From assembly GCF_004768545.1 (NCBI RefSeq), contig NZ_CP038635.1:2666001-2730000 (forward strand): a stretch of 64,000 nt of DNA. The letters are read 5' to 3'. The translations under genes were made by a program, and so were the position numbers. This document shows positions 9,210 through 19,147 of the stretch, one piece after another (positions within the stretch are counted from its first letter, which is position 1; each line of letters starts with the position of its first letter). This stretch comes from Cupriavidus oxalaticus. GTDB taxonomy: Bacteria > Pseudomonadota > Gammaproteobacteria > Burkholderiales > Burkholderiaceae. The notes beneath the pieces are model-generated. The model saw only the letters and a list, made by a program, of their open reading frames with translations, made no database searches and was not told the DNA's origin.

Positions 9210-9587
9210 ATGTCCACGCCCCGCCTGATCGATTTCAGGACCGAACCCGCCCCGACCCACGACCGCCCGCGGCCCGACCGCCTGGTGTCGGGCAACCCCG
9301 ACCGCACCACCTGGACGCACTACAGCGCCGAACACGGCGATTTCGATTGCGGTATCTGGGCCTGCGAGCCCGGCGCGTGGCGCATCGCCTTCCCGGCGGG
9401 CAAGGAAGAGTTCTTCCATGTGATCAGCGGCCGCATCCGCATCAGCGACGAGTCCGGCCAGGCCAGCGAGTTCGGCCCGGGCGACGCCTGTGTGATCCCG
9501 GCGGGCTTCACCGGCCTGTTCCAGGTGCTGGAGCCGGTGCGCAAGTATTTCGTGGTGATCGACCGCGACGCGGCGCGGCCTGCCTGA
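9210..9587 (+). CDS. Cupin-domain protein (DUF861-like)
   Basis: A 125-residue single cupin barrel. The two cupin motifs are visible around GKEEFFHVISGRIRISDESG (residues 65-85) and FGPGDACVIPAGFTGLFQVLE (88-110). This subtype, close to the DUF861/(S)-ureidoglycine aminohydrolase-like cupins, has no assigned substrate here. GGGAGCC upstream acts as ribosome binding site; the 16-bp gap to cnoX suggests a shared transcript. Confidence 0.87.
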   Translation: MSTPRLIDFRTEPAPTHDRPRPDRLVSGNPDRTTWTHYSAEHGDFDCGIWACEPGAWRIAFPAGKEEFFHVISGRIRISDESGQASEFGPGDACVIPAGFTGLFQVLEPVRKYFVVIDRDAARPA

Positions 9588-9613
9588 CCTGGCTTCGGCC
9601 GGCTTCGGGGGAT

Positions 9614-10054
9614 TCAGGCCGCCTCAGCCGGCCCTTCCACCAGCGTGAAGCCGTTCTCGCGCATATGCTCGACCATCATCGTGTCCATCGACTTGACGTG
9701 ATGGTCGAACCAGCCTGACAGCTCGGACACCAGCCGGCGGCCCAGTCCGAATTCGCCGTCGGTCCGGACTTTGTCGCGCACGGCGACGGCCACGGCCAGC
9801 ACCTGCTTGTGCTCGCCCGCGTGGCAATGGCGCGGGCCGAAACCCATCGCCTCCATCCACTGTTCTTCCTGCGCGAAATGGTGGCGCGTATGGTCGATCC
9901 ACTCGTCCATCGCGGCCAGGAAGCCGGCATCGTCGGCACTGGCCACCGCGGCCAGCAATTGCACGAACTCGGCGTGGGTGGCATCGGTGACCGGTTCGCC
10001 GAGATGGAGGTCTTCGGGCAGGCCGGCGGAGGAAAGCTGGTCTTTGGCGTCCAT
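9614..10054 (-). CDS. Bacteriohemerythrin-type O2-binding protein
   Basis: A 146-residue protein with the hemerythrin di-iron ligand pattern: HAEFVQLL, HTRHHFAQEEQWME, HAGEHKQVL and HHVKSMD. Such proteins bind oxygen or iron reversibly in the cytoplasm. ATG at 10054 is chosen as the last start before the DAKDQ...HAEF block; longer in-frame openings run across the divergent gene's promoter. It is convergent with the cupin gene and divergent from a P-loop ATPase gene (136 bp between starts). Confidence 0.88.
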   Translation of the reverse strand: MDAKDQLSSAGLPEDLHLGEPVTDATHAEFVQLLAAVASADDAGFLAAMDEWIDHTRHHFAQEEQWMEAMGFGPRHCHAGEHKQVLAVAVAVRDKVRTDGEFGLGRRLVSELSGWFDHHVKSMDTMMVEHMRENGFTLVEGPAEAA

Positions 10055-10190
10055 GGGGAGCGGCGGCAATCGTGGGGAAATCGTGTGGGGAACGGCAAGG
10101 ATACCGAATCGCCGCGGCCCGCATCTGATCTTGCGCAAGCCGGGCGGGTATGCTGTGGGGTATGCGCCCCGCCCGCCACCTTTATCGCAC

Positions 10191-10769
10191 ATGCCACGAC
10201 TGATCTTCTTCTGCGGCCATGCCGGCACCGGCAAGACCAGCCTTGCCCACCGCCTGATCGGCCCGCTGATGCAGGCCACCGGCGAGCCCTTCTGCCTGCT
10301 CGACAAGGACACGCTGTACGGCCGCTACAGCGCCGCTGCCATGGCCGCGATCACCGGCGACCCCAACGACCGCGACAGCCCGGCCTACCTCGACAACCTG
10401 CGCGACCCCGAATACCAGGGCCTGCTCGATACCGCGCGGGAAAACCTGGCGCTGGGCATCAGCGTACTGGTGATCGGCCCGCTGTCGCGCGAGATTCGCG
10501 CCCACCTGCTGAACGATCCGGAATGGCTGCAGGTGCCGCAAGGAACCACCGTCCGCATCGTCTGGGTGCACCTGCCGGAAGACGAAGCGCACGCGCGCAT
10601 CATCCGGCGCGGCAACCCTAACGACGCCTACAAGCTGCAGCACTGGGACGCGTACCGCACGCGGCGCTTCATGCCGGCCGCGGACGAATATCCCGAACTG
10701 ATCTTCTTCGACAACCTGGCGCCGGGCGAGGCCGAGGTCGACGGCCTGCTGCGCGCGTTGAGCGCCTGA
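10191..10769 (+). CDS. P-loop ATPase/kinase of the zeta-toxin-like AAA family
   Basis: A 192-residue protein opening with a beta strand and Walker A motif LIFFCGHAGTGKTS, then DKDTLYGRYS and IVWVHLPEDEAHARIIRRGN, which resembles the lid region of small-molecule kinases. No antitoxin-like gene is adjacent, so a toxin role is unlikely; a metabolite kinase is more plausible. ATG at 10191 immediately precedes the first strand of the fold. Substrate unknown. Confidence 0.8.
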   Translation: MPRLIFFCGHAGTGKTSLAHRLIGPLMQATGEPFCLLDKDTLYGRYSAAAMAAITGDPNDRDSPAYLDNLRDPEYQGLLDTARENLALGISVLVIGPLSREIRAHLLNDPEWLQVPQGTTVRIVWVHLPEDEAHARIIRRGNPNDAYKLQHWDAYRTRRFMPAADEYPELIFFDNLAPGEAEVDGLLRALSA

Positions 10770-10799
10770 ACGTTGTGCGGCGGCTGACGCTGTGCGGCC

Positions 10800-11705
10800 T
10801 TAGCCGCGCACGATCGCGCCGATCGCCGCCGACGCCGCCACGAAGCCGAACACGGCCGTCACCGCCACCGACGAGCCGAAGCCCGCGCAGGCCAGCCCCT
10901 GCGGCCCGCTCGCAACCGGATGGCCGGCGTGCCCATCGTGCGGCGGCGCCTCGTCGATCTCGCAGGCCTGCTGCTCAGGCTCCGGATACTGCAGCGGCTC
11001 GTCGGAATAGACCGCGGCAATGCCGAACTTCTTCTTGGGGTCGCGCGTGAAACCCCACTGCTTGCGCAGCCCCGCGCGCACCTTGGACAGCAGCGGGTCC
11101 TGGATCGTGCGCGCCAGGTCGTCGATGCGCACGCGCGTGGGATCGAGCTGGCCGCCGGCGCCGCCGCAGGTGATCACCGGCACGCCCTGGCGCCGCGCCC
11201 AGCCGAGCATTTCAGTCTTGACGCGCACGGCGTCGATGGCGTCGATCACGTAGTCATAGCCGGCGCCGAGCAGCACGGGCACGTTGTCGGTGGTGACGAA
11301 GTCGTCGACCTGCGTCACCCGGCAGCGCGGGTTGATGGCGACGATGCGCTCGGCCATGGCCTCGACCTTGGCGCGCCCGTAGGCATCGCCCAGCGCGTGG
11401 ACCTGCCGGTTGGTGTTGGACAGCGCGATATGGTCGAGGTCGATCAGCGTGATGCGGCCGACCGCGTTGCGCGCCAGCGCCTCGGCGGCCCAGCTGCCCA
11501 CGCCGCCGATGCCGACCACGCACACATGGGCCGCCTCAAGCCGTGCCAGCCCGGCAGCGCCATACAGCCGCGCGACGCCGCCGAAGCGGCGGTGGTAGTC
11601 GTCGTCGGCCGGGCTTTCGTGGGTCAGCGGCTCGGGCAGGCCAGGCAGATGACCGGGGAGGTCTCCGGAAAGCTCGCCAGGCAAGGGGTGTGCGGCATCG
11701 TTCAT
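10800..11705 (-). CDS. tcdA: tRNA threonylcarbamoyladenosine dehydratase
   Basis: A 301-residue ThiF/E1-like enzyme that uses ATP to cyclise t6A to ct6A at position 37 of tRNAs reading ANN codons. The N-terminal ATP fold VCVVGIGGVGSWAAEALARN and LIDLDHIALSNTNRQVHALG are diagnostic, as is VITCGGAGGQLDPTRVRIDDLARTI in shorter blocks. A hydrophobic C-terminal tail (GFVAASAAIGAIVRG) fits TcdA membrane association. ATG at 11705 gives a 35-residue proline/leucine-rich leader before the conserved fold, so a later start is possible. Confidence 0.93.
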   Translation of the reverse strand: MNDAAHPLPGELSGDLPGHLPGLPEPLTHESPADDDYHRRFGGVARLYGAAGLARLEAAHVCVVGIGGVGSWAAEALARNAVGRITLIDLDHIALSNTNRQVHALGDAYGRAKVEAMAERIVAINPRCRVTQVDDFVTTDNVPVLLGAGYDYVIDAIDAVRVKTEMLGWARRQGVPVITCGGAGGQLDPTRVRIDDLARTIQDPLLSKVRAGLRKQWGFTRDPKKKFGIAAVYSDEPLQYPEPEQQACEIDEAPPHDGHAGHPVASGPQGLACAGFGSSVAVTAVFGFVAASAAIGAIVRG

Positions 11706-11941
11706 GCTGAGGGCTCGGAGTGGGGACGAGGCGGCCGCGGCCGGGGCCGCGCCGGCAGAAAAAACCGGCATTATCCGGCGGCGATGTCAGCCAATCCCCG
11801 ACAAAGACGGAAAGCGCGCAACTATACAATAGACCTGCAGTGGTCCGTTCGCCGCCCTACGCAAGGCCCGGCAAGCCCCCACCAGGCCTTTCGGGCCGGC
11901 CGGTACCAGCGGACCTGCCCCGCCATAGAGGAGCCCCCCTC

Positions 11942-14299
11942 ATGCCCATGCGCCGCAAGGTCGTCCTGTGGAGTGTGCTGACACCGATCGCGCTGATCGC
12001 GCTGCTGGTCATCCTGTTCCTGACCTTCGACTGGAACCGCGTCAAACCCTGGCTCAACGACAAGGTTTCCGAGGCCATCGGCCGTCCCTTTGCCATCAAC
12101 GGCGACCTTACCGTGACCTGGCGCCGCGGCGAGGGCGAGACCGGCTGGCATACGCTGGTGCCGTGGCCGCGGTTGTCGGCTCGAGACATCACCATCGCCA
12201 ATACCGACTGGGCCAGCCAGCCCCACCTCGCCACCGTGCGCGAACTGATCTTCGTACTGCGCCCGATCCCGCTGCTGGCGCACCAGATCGCCGTGCCCAC
12301 CATCGTCGTCGACAGCCCCGCGGTCTGGCTGGAGCGGCTGGCCGATTCGCGCAACAACTGGACGCTCGAGTTCGGCCCCAAGAAAGGCCCGTCAAAATGG
12401 GAGCTGGATATTGGCGAAGTAGTGCTGGCGCGCGGCAACCTGGCGCTGGCCGACCAGTTCAAGAAGATCGAGTTGCAGGCCCAGCTCGACACCATCGGCG
12501 ACAACCCGCTCTATGACAAGGCGCGCGACGGCGCGCTGGTCGGGCCGCAGGCTTCCGCCGTGCCGCCCGGGCCGCCCGCCAGCGGTGCGGCGGCATCCGC
12601 GCCGTCGGCAACGTCCCCGCCGTCCGCCTCGGCGCCGTCTGCATCGGGTCCGCCCGCCTCGGCCACCGCCGGCAACGACCGCTACGGCTTGCGCTGGAAA
12701 GCCACCGGCCGCTACAACGATGCCACCATCAATGCCAGCGGCAAGGCAGGCACCGTGCTGAGCCTGCGCAATACCGATGTGCCGTTCCCGTTCCTGGCCG
12801 ATGTGCGCGTGGGCACCACGCGCGCGCTCATCGAAGGCACCGTGACCAATCCCGCCCACCTGGCCGCGGTCGACGTCCACCTGACGCTGGCCGGCGACAG
12901 CATGGCCAAGCTATATGCGCTCACCGGCGTGGTGCTGCCGTCGACCCCACCCTATGAAACCCGCGGCCGGCTGATGGCCACGCTGCGCAAGGAAGGCTCG
13001 ATCTACGAGTACCAGAAGTTCACCGGCCGTGTCGGCGGCAGCGACCTGTCCGGCACGCTGACCTTCACCAAGCGCGAGCCGCGCCCGCTGCTGGCCGGCA
13101 CCCTGCAGTCGAACCAGCTGCGCTTCGTCGACCTGGCGCCGCTGATCGGCGCCGACGCCAAGCCCGGGCAACCGGCCAAGGACAGCCCGGTGCGGCAGCC
13201 GCCCGACAAGGCCCTGCCGGTGGCGCCGTTCCGTACCGAGCGCTGGGACAAGATCGATGCCGACGTGCACTTCACTGGCAAGCGCATCATCCGCGACGCG
13301 GACCTGCCCATCACCAACCTGGTCACTCACCTGAAGCTGCAGGATGGCGTGCTGCTGCTCGATCCGCTCAACTTCGGCGTGGCCGGCGGCAACCTCGTGT
13401 CGAACGTGCGCCTGGACGGCAAGCGCGAGCCAATGGGCGCGATGGTCGACATGACCGCGCGCCACATGAAGCTCAAGCAGCTGTTTCCCACCATCGACCT
13501 GATGCGCGCCAGCATCGGCGAACTCAATGGCAGCGCCAGGCTGTCCGCCACCGGCAATTCGGTCGGGACACTGCTGGGAACATCCAACGGCGAGGCCAAG
13601 CTGCTGGTAGAGAACGGCACCGTCAGCAAGTTCATCCTGGAAGCGATCGGCCTGAACGTGGGCAGCCTGGTGATCAACAAGCTGTTCGGCGACCGGCCGG
13701 TGCAGATCAACTGCGGCGTCAGTGACTTTGCCTTTACCAATGGCATCGCACGCGCGCGCACCTTCGTGCTCGATACCGACGATGCCGTCATCGTGACCAC
13801 CGGCGGCATCGACCTGCGCAGCGAGCGGCTGGCGCTGACGATCCATCCGGACTCCAAGGGCCTGCGCATCTTTTCCCTGCGCTCGCCGCTGTACGTGGGC
13901 GGAACCATGAAGAAGCCGACCGTCAGCCCCGACATCGGCGTGCTGGCGCTGCGCGCCGGCGGGGCGCTGTCGCTCGCCCTGGTGGCGCCGGTCGCCACCG
14001 CGGTACTGCCGCTGGTGGACCTGTCGCCCGGCGGCGACAGCAGCAAGTGCGCCACACTGCTGGCCGACCTGCGCAAGCGCCCGCTCGCGCCGCCTCCCGG
14101 CAAGACCTATAAGGATCCAAAGGCCGGCGGTACCGCGGGCATGACCGCAGGCAAGCCGATCCCGCCGGAAACGCCCGGCACCGCCGCACAGGCCGAGGCG
14201 CAGGCCGGCCGCCCTGCACACCGGTCGCCCCCGCCAGAGCGCGAAGCGCGCAAGCCATTGCGCCCGGACAACGACGCGGCGCTATACAAGGGCGGCTGA
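11942..14299 (+). CDS. AsmA family envelope protein
   Basis: A 785-residue protein with an N-terminal membrane anchor (VVLWSVLTPIALIALLVILF, residues 6-26) followed by the AsmA opening FDWNRVKPWLNDKVSEAIGRPFAI. The C-terminal AsmA domain includes GELNGSARLSATGNSVGTLL and LGTSNGEAKLLVENG. Large AsmA/TamB-like proteins bridge the periplasm and are linked to lipid transport and outer-membrane assembly. A serine/proline/alanine-rich linker lies near residues 200-245. The tail after about residue 720 is low-complexity. ATG at 11942 follows GAGGAG. Confidence 0.9.
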   Translation: MPMRRKVVLWSVLTPIALIALLVILFLTFDWNRVKPWLNDKVSEAIGRPFAINGDLTVTWRRGEGETGWHTLVPWPRLSARDITIANTDWASQPHLATVRELIFVLRPIPLLAHQIAVPTIVVDSPAVWLERLADSRNNWTLEFGPKKGPSKWELDIGEVVLARGNLALADQFKKIELQAQLDTIGDNPLYDKARDGALVGPQASAVPPGPPASGAAASAPSATSPPSASAPSASGPPASATAGNDRYGLRWKATGRYNDATINASGKAGTVLSLRNTDVPFPFLADVRVGTTRALIEGTVTNPAHLAAVDVHLTLAGDSMAKLYALTGVVLPSTPPYETRGRLMATLRKEGSIYEYQKFTGRVGGSDLSGTLTFTKREPRPLLAGTLQSNQLRFVDLAPLIGADAKPGQPAKDSPVRQPPDKALPVAPFRTERWDKIDADVHFTGKRIIRDADLPITNLVTHLKLQDGVLLLDPLNFGVAGGNLVSNVRLDGKREPMGAMVDMTARHMKLKQLFPTIDLMRASIGELNGSARLSATGNSVGTLLGTSNGEAKLLVENGTVSKFILEAIGLNVGSLVINKLFGDRPVQINCGVSDFAFTNGIARARTFVLDTDDAVIVTTGGIDLRSERLALTIHPDSKGLRIFSLRSPLYVGGTMKKPTVSPDIGVLALRAGGALSLALVAPVATAVLPLVDLSPGGDSSKCATLLADLRKRPLAPPPGKTYKDPKAGGTAGMTAGKPIPPETPGTAAQAEAQAGRPAHRSPPPEREARKPLRPDNDAALYKGG

Positions 14300-14416
14300 G
14301 CCAATGGACACCCCGGCGCCTTGCCGGGAATGTCGCCGCGTGGCGACATGTCTGCAGTTGTCTGAAGCGAAACAGCAACACTTCCGCCGGCTGCGACATC
14401 CCGTCGCAGATTGCCG

Positions 14417-14445
14417 TTGTAACTCGCCCACATGCGGCGCATAAT
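14417..14445 (+). promoter_or_regulatory. Sigma-70-like promoter for the MFS transporter gene
   Basis: TTGTAA (14417-14422) and CATAAT (14440-14445) are separated by exactly 17 bp, in an unusually AT-rich patch of the 337-bp gap after the AsmA gene. The predicted transcript would have a leader of about 185 nt before the MFS start codon. Confidence 0.6.
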
Positions 14446-14636
14446 TAAACGGCCATTTACAAGAAGTTTAAGCATGGCAAGCATCGGATGCGAGGCGGGT
14501 TCGCCCGTTCGCATTCTTCGGAAGGCGCGGCTGCGGCCGCCCTTTGTTTCCGCTTGTTTTCGTTTTTTGTTGTCCGCCTCGGCACGGCCGCCGGCCGCCC
14601 ACGAGCGCGGCCCCACGACGCCACTCGCCCGCCCCC
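14446..14636 (+). other. Long leader region before the MFS gene, no clear gene
   Basis: This stretch contains a hairpin-forming segment (ATGCGA at 14488-14493 pairs with TCGCAT at 14508-14513, with an inner CGGG/CCCG stem) followed by a GC-rich dyad near 14525-14545 and a thymine-rich run at about 14545-14573. The arrangement resembles an attenuator but no known riboswitch family is recognised. An overlapping short frame from 14474 is arginine-rich and probably not a gene. Confidence 0.35.
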
Positions 14637-15827
14637 ATGTCGCTGCCGCACACCGCCGTCCCGCCGATCACCTGGCTGATCGCGCTGACGGTGTGCAACC
14701 ACGTGGCATTCAACGCCAGCCGCGTGGTGGTGTCGCTCTTCGCGATTTCCCTCAAGGCTTCCACAGTCACGCTCGGCGTGCTGATGTCGCTGTATGCGCT
14801 GCTGCCGATGCTGCTCGCGATCCGCGCCGGCAAGCGCATCGACGAGATCGGTCCACGCAAGCCGATGACCGCCGGCTCGCTGATGCTAGTGGCCGGCACG
14901 CTGCTGCCGGCGCTGTGGCATGAACTGGATGCGCTGTACCTGTCGTGCGCGCTGATCGGCGTGGGCTTCATGCTGGTCCAGGTGGCAATGCAGTTGCTGA
15001 TCGGCCAGGTCTCGACCAACGAGACGCGGCTGCGCAATTACACCTGGCACGCGCTCGGGCTGTCGGTGTCGGGCACGCTGGGGCCGGTGGCGATGGGCTA
15101 CGTCATCGAGCATGCCGGATTCCGCCCCGCTTTTGCCGTGCTGGTCGGGGTGGCGCTGGTCGGCCAGGCCGGCCTGCAGTGGGTGCGCCCGCGGCTGCCG
15201 GCGCAGGGCGGCAATGCCGGCCGCATCGCCATCGAGGACGGCAGCCGCCGCTCCACGCTGGACCTGCTGCAGTATCCCGAGCTGCGCGCCGTCTTTGTCG
15301 CCAGCGCGGTGCTGTCGGCGGCCTGGGACCTGCATGCCTTCCTGATCCCGATCCAGGGCTCGCGCATCGGGCTGTCGCCGTCGTCGATCGGCTGGGTGCT
15401 GGGCGCCTTCGCCATTGCCACGCTGATTATCCGCGTGGCGATGCCGGTGGTGTCGCGCCGCCTGTCGGAGTGGAAGATCATCCGCACCGCGCTGCTGGTG
15501 GGCGCTCTGGCCTACCTGGCCTACCCGTTCGTCACGCATTTCTGGCTGATGTGCGGGCTGGCCTTCGTGCTCGGGCTGGCGCTGGGCAGCGCGCAGCCCA
15601 ATGTCATGAACATCCTGCACACGGTGTCGCCGCACGGGCGCGCGGGCGAGGCGCTGGGCCTGCGCTCCGCGGTGCTCAATACCAGCCAGGTAGTGTGGCC
15701 GCTGACCTTCGGCGTGGTCGGCACGGCGCTTGGCATGCTGCCAATCTTCCTGTCGATGGCCGGAGCCATGGGCGTGGCCGGTTACTACTCGCGGCGCCAG
15801 GGACGCCGGGCGCTGCCGCCGGCTTGA
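14637..15827 (+). CDS. Major facilitator superfamily transporter
   Basis: A 396-residue inner-membrane protein with about twelve hydrophobic segments. The loop between segments 2 and 3, [13 protein letters not shown], matches the MFS GxxxDRxGRR signature. A second-half counterpart is seen near [11 protein letters not shown]. Substrate cannot be deduced; the family includes drug and metabolite exporters. ATG at 14637 starts [20 protein letters not shown]; upstream in-frame codons are low-complexity. A predicted promoter lies 190 bp upstream. Confidence 0.88.
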   Translation: MSLPHTAVPPITWLIALTVCNHVAFNASRVVVSLFAISLKASTVTLGVLMSLYALLPMLLAIRAGKRIDEIGPRKPMTAGSLMLVAGTLLPALWHELDALYLSCALIGVGFMLVQVAMQLLIGQVSTNETRLRNYTWHALGLSVSGTLGPVAMGYVIEHAGFRPAFAVLVGVALVGQAGLQWVRPRLPAQGGNAGRIAIEDGSRRSTLDLLQYPELRAVFVASAVLSAAWDLHAFLIPIQGSRIGLSPSSIGWVLGAFAIATLIIRVAMPVVSRRLSEWKIIRTALLVGALAYLAYPFVTHFWLMCGLAFVLGLALGSAQPNVMNILHTVSPHGRAGEALGLRSAVLNTSQVVWPLTFGVVGTALGMLPIFLSMAGAMGVAGYYSRRQGRRALPPA

Positions 15828-15985
15828 GCCCCGGCGCGCGCCCTGTCCACTGTGACGCCGCCCGCACGCCTTGCCGGCGCGCAAATGCGGCCCGCGAAGC
15901 ATTCGCTATACTCGAATCAGCCGGACCTGCGCCCTCGCCCCCGGGGCCCGCCGCGCATCCCGACCGATTCTCCGATGATTGCGAC

Positions 15986-16624
15986 ATGACTCAACTCGCC
16001 GACCTCCGCCGTACCTATGTCCTGGGCTCGCTGTCCGAAACCGACGTGGCCCCCGACCCGATGAGCCAGTTCAAGCGCTGGTTCGACGAGGCGGTCACGG
16101 CCAAGCTGCCCGAACCCAATGCCATGACGCTGGCCACTGTCGGCGCCGATGGCCAGCCTTCCGCGCGCATCGTGCTGCTCAAGGGCATCGACGACCGTGG
16201 CTTCACCTTCTTCACCAACTACGAGAGCCGCAAGGGGCTGGACCTGGCGGCAAACCCGCGCGCCGCGCTGCTGTTCCACTGGGTACAGCTGGAGCGCCAG
16301 GTGCGCGTGGAAGGCATCGTCGAAAAAGTTGCCGACGACGAGAGCGACGCCTATTTCGCCTCGCGCCCCCTCGGCTCGCGCGTGGGCGCGTGGGCTTCCG
16401 AACAAAGCCGCGAAGTGCCCGGCCGCGACGTGCTTGAGCAGCGCGAGCTGGAATACCGCAGCAAGTTCGGCGACAACCCGCCGCGCCCGCCGCACTGGGG
16501 CGGCTACAGGCTGGTGCCGACCGCGATGGAATTCTGGCAGGGGCGCCCTTCGCGCCTGCATGACCGCATCGCCTATCGCGTCCAGCCGGGCGGTGCCTGG
16601 CAGATCGTGCGCCTTTCGCCCTGA
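15986..16624 (+). CDS. pdxH: Pyridoxamine/pyridoxine 5'-phosphate oxidase
   Basis: A 212-residue FMN enzyme making pyridoxal 5'-phosphate from PNP or PMP. Diagnostic segments: [46 protein letters not shown] (FMN binding) and the C-terminal [19 protein letters not shown] with RLHDRI, the PLP-binding end. Length and start match the family; ATG at 15986 begins [11 protein letters not shown]. The gene stands alone between the MFS transporter and cfa. Confidence 0.97.
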   Translation: MTQLADLRRTYVLGSLSETDVAPDPMSQFKRWFDEAVTAKLPEPNAMTLATVGADGQPSARIVLLKGIDDRGFTFFTNYESRKGLDLAANPRAALLFHWVQLERQVRVEGIVEKVADDESDAYFASRPLGSRVGAWASEQSREVPGRDVLEQRELEYRSKFGDNPPRPPHWGGYRLVPTAMEFWQGRPSRLHDRIAYRVQPGGAWQIVRLSP

Positions 16625-16836
16625 CGCGCTGGCCACGGAGGTCCGGACGGGTCTGTCCCGGGGGCTTCCCGAGGGTGCGCTGCACTGCCCGCGGAATTCG
16701 ACTAAAGTGGGACTGGCGTCGCTTGGTGATTTTTACGCAAGCGCTCGCGACGGACTCGGGTCAAGGCTCGGGGCAGTACCTGCCTTGTCCGGAGGACCGG
16801 TCGAGCGCGTGCCGCAACCATCGGGAGGTAAAGCGC

Positions 16837-18078
16837 ATGTTTTTCAAGCAAGCCCTGGAAAAGCAACTCGACAACTGGATCGCCGACCTGCGTGACAATG
16901 CCAACCTGCCGGTCTGCTTGCGCCTGTGGAATGGCACCGAATATGCCCTGGGCCATTTCGACAAGCCGCAGGTCACGCTGACCGTGCGCGAGGCCGCGGC
17001 ACTGCCGCTGCTGCTGACGCCAAGCCTGGACAACCTGGGCGAGGCCTACGTGCAGGGCAAGATCGACTTTGACGGCCGGCTGGCCGACATCATCAAGGTC
17101 GGCTATGGCATGTCGGCGGCTGCCACGCGGCGCGCCGGCGGCGCGCTGGCCCGGGTGGCGCAGCATTTCTCGCACACCAGGCAGGAAGACCGGGAATCGA
17201 TCCAGTACCACTACGACGTTTCCAACGACTTCTACAAGCTCTGGCTCGATCCCAACATGGTGTATTCGTGCGCCTATTTCGAGAACGGCGACGAGGACCT
17301 TGCCACCGCGCAGCTGAAGAAGATCGACCATATCCTGACCAAGATCCGGCTGCAGCCCGGGCAGACGCTGCTGGACATCGGCTGCGGCTGGGGTGCGCTG
17401 GTGCTGCGCGCCGCGCAGAAGTACGGGGCGCGCTGCGTGGGCATCACGCTGTCGCAGAACCAGTTTGACCTGGCCGCCGAGCGCGTCAGGGCGGCAGGAC
17501 TGTCCGACCGCATCGAGATCCGGCTGCAGGATTACCGCGACACCACCGGCACCTTCGACCGTATCACCAGCGTCGGCATGTTCGAGCACGTGGGCAAGGA
17601 CAACCTGCCTGGATATTTCCGCCGCATGCGCGAACTGCTGGCCGATGACGGCTACGCGATGAACCACGGCATCACCTCGCCCGATCCCGACAACGGCCAG
17701 ACGCCGATGGACGGCGCCGAGTTCATGGACCGCTACGTGTTCCCGCAAGGAGAACTGCCGCACATCGGGCTGGTGCTGAAGACGCTGGAGCAAGGCGGCC
17801 TGGAGGCGATCGACGTGGAACTGCTGCGCCGCCACTACGCGCAGACTTTGCGCCACTGGGCCGATAATTTCGAGGCAAAGGGCGAAACCATCCGCGATAT
17901 GGTCGGCGAGAAGAAGTACCGCATCTGGCGCGTGTACCTGGCCGGCTGCTCGCATGCCTTCGAGACCGACAAGATGTCGATCTACCAGGTGGTCTGCCAC
18001 AAGGCCGGGATGTCGTCGGGCACGGTGCCTTGGTCGCGCCGCTATATTTATGAGCAGCCCATCGGGCGCAACGACTGA
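16837..18078 (+). CDS. cfa: Cyclopropane-fatty-acyl-phospholipid synthase
   Basis: A 413-residue SAM-dependent methyltransferase that adds a methylene across double bonds of membrane phospholipid acyl chains. Visible are the family block YHYDVSNDFYKLWLD, MVYSCAYF, the SAM site LLDIGCGWGALVL (about residue 183) and MFEHVGKDNLP. GGGAGG eight bases before ATG at 16837 fixes the start; a longer frame from 16675 has no such site. In many bacteria cfa is induced in stationary phase, but no sigma-S signature is obvious here. Confidence 0.95.
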   Translation: MFFKQALEKQLDNWIADLRDNANLPVCLRLWNGTEYALGHFDKPQVTLTVREAAALPLLLTPSLDNLGEAYVQGKIDFDGRLADIIKVGYGMSAAATRRAGGALARVAQHFSHTRQEDRESIQYHYDVSNDFYKLWLDPNMVYSCAYFENGDEDLATAQLKKIDHILTKIRLQPGQTLLDIGCGWGALVLRAAQKYGARCVGITLSQNQFDLAAERVRAAGLSDRIEIRLQDYRDTTGTFDRITSVGMFEHVGKDNLPGYFRRMRELLADDGYAMNHGITSPDPDNGQTPMDGAEFMDRYVFPQGELPHIGLVLKTLEQGGLEAIDVELLRRHYAQTLRHWADNFEAKGETIRDMVGEKKYRIWRVYLAGCSHAFETDKMSIYQVVCHKAGMSSGTVPWSRRYIYEQPIGRND

Positions 18079-18105
18079 ACGATACCGAACCCGAAACCGA
18101 AGCGA

Positions 18106-19140
18106 TTGACTGAAGACCTCTTTGGCGGGCTGCCCGTGCCCGCCCCGCAACAAGCTCCCGCCCCTCCCGCAAAGTCCGTCCGTGCCCAGGGCGTGCAACC
18201 CGCGCCGATGGACGAGGCACTGCGCGCGCTGTCGGCGCGCCTGCCCGCCAGCCTTTACTTCGGCACCTCGTCGTGGGCATACCCCGGCTGGAACCAGCTG
18301 GTCTACGACGGCGAGTACGGCGACAGCATGCTGTCGCGCAAGGGACTGGCCGCATACTCGCGCCATCCGCTGCTGCGCGCGGCGGGGATCGATCGCGGCT
18401 TCTACGGGCCGATCCCGCTGGCCGACTACCTTTCCTACGCGGCGCAAGTGCCGGACGGCTTCCGCTTCGTGGTCAAGGCGCCAGCCAGCGTCTGCGACGC
18501 CTGGCTGCGCGGCTCGGACGGCGCCGGCCGGCTCGCCAACGCGGCGTTCCTGGACGCGGAGATCGCGGTGCGCGACTTCATCGCCCCGGCGAGCGCCGGC
18601 CTCGGCGGCAAATGCGGGCCGCTGCTGTTCCAGCTGTCGCCGATGGGCAGCCTGGCGGACAGCGGCGTATTCCTGGAGCGGCTCGACGCGTTCCTGGGCG
18701 CGCTGCCGCCGCTGGACCCGTCCATCACGCCGCATGCCTGCTATGCCGTCGAGCTGCGCGACCCGGCGCTGCTGACGCCGCGCTATATCAAGCTGCTGCG
18801 CCGCCACGGCGCGCGCTTCTGCCTGTCGGCGCGCGACCGCCTGCCGGCGGTGCCGCGCCAGGCCGCAGCGCAGGCCTTGATGGATGAAGCCGGCCCCGGG
18901 CCGCTGCTGCTGCGCTGGATGCTGCATGCGGGCAGGCCCTACGCGTATGCCGAGAAGCTGTACGCGCCCTTCGACCGCATCGTCGACGACGATCCCGGCA
19001 CGCGCGATGCCATCGCCGACGTCGTGGCGGGCACCCTGCGCGCCGGCCAGCTCGCCATCGTCATCGTCAGCAACAATGCCGAAGGCTGCGCGCCGCTGAG
19101 CATCGTGCGGCTGGCCGAGGCCATCGCCGCACGGCTGTAA
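18106..19140 (+). CDS. DUF72 domain protein
   Basis: A 344-residue protein with the DUF72 TIM-barrel-like pattern: LYFGTSSWAYPGWNQLVY near residue 47, DGFRFVVKAP, GPLLFQLSP and VIVSNNAEGCAP at the end. No enzymatic activity is established for the family. The start is uncertain: TTG at 18106 begins MTEDLFGGLP and is only 27 bp after the cfa stop; an ATG at 18208 would remove a 34-residue proline-rich leader. It is probably co-transcribed with cfa. Confidence 0.88.
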   Translation: MTEDLFGGLPVPAPQQAPAPPAKSVRAQGVQPAPMDEALRALSARLPASLYFGTSSWAYPGWNQLVYDGEYGDSMLSRKGLAAYSRHPLLRAAGIDRGFYGPIPLADYLSYAAQVPDGFRFVVKAPASVCDAWLRGSDGAGRLANAAFLDAEIAVRDFIAPASAGLGGKCGPLLFQLSPMGSLADSGVFLERLDAFLGALPPLDPSITPHACYAVELRDPALLTPRYIKLLRRHGARFCLSARDRLPAVPRQAAAQALMDEAGPGPLLLRWMLHAGRPYAYAEKLYAPFDRIVDDDPGTRDAIADVVAGTLRAGQLAIVIVSNNAEGCAPLSIVRLAEAIAARL

Positions 19141-19147
19141 GCGTCCG

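Noticed and set aside
10191..10769. Zeta-like P-loop protein as a toxin of a toxin-antitoxin pair
   Set aside because: No small antitoxin gene is adjacent; the neighbour is a divergent hemerythrin gene. A metabolite kinase is more likely.
16702..18927. A 741-codon open frame on the minus strand across cfa and the DUF72 gene
   Set aside because: It is a shadow of two well-identified plus-strand genes; the translation is rich in Gln, Arg, His and Ala without any domain, as expected for antisense frames in GC-rich DNA.
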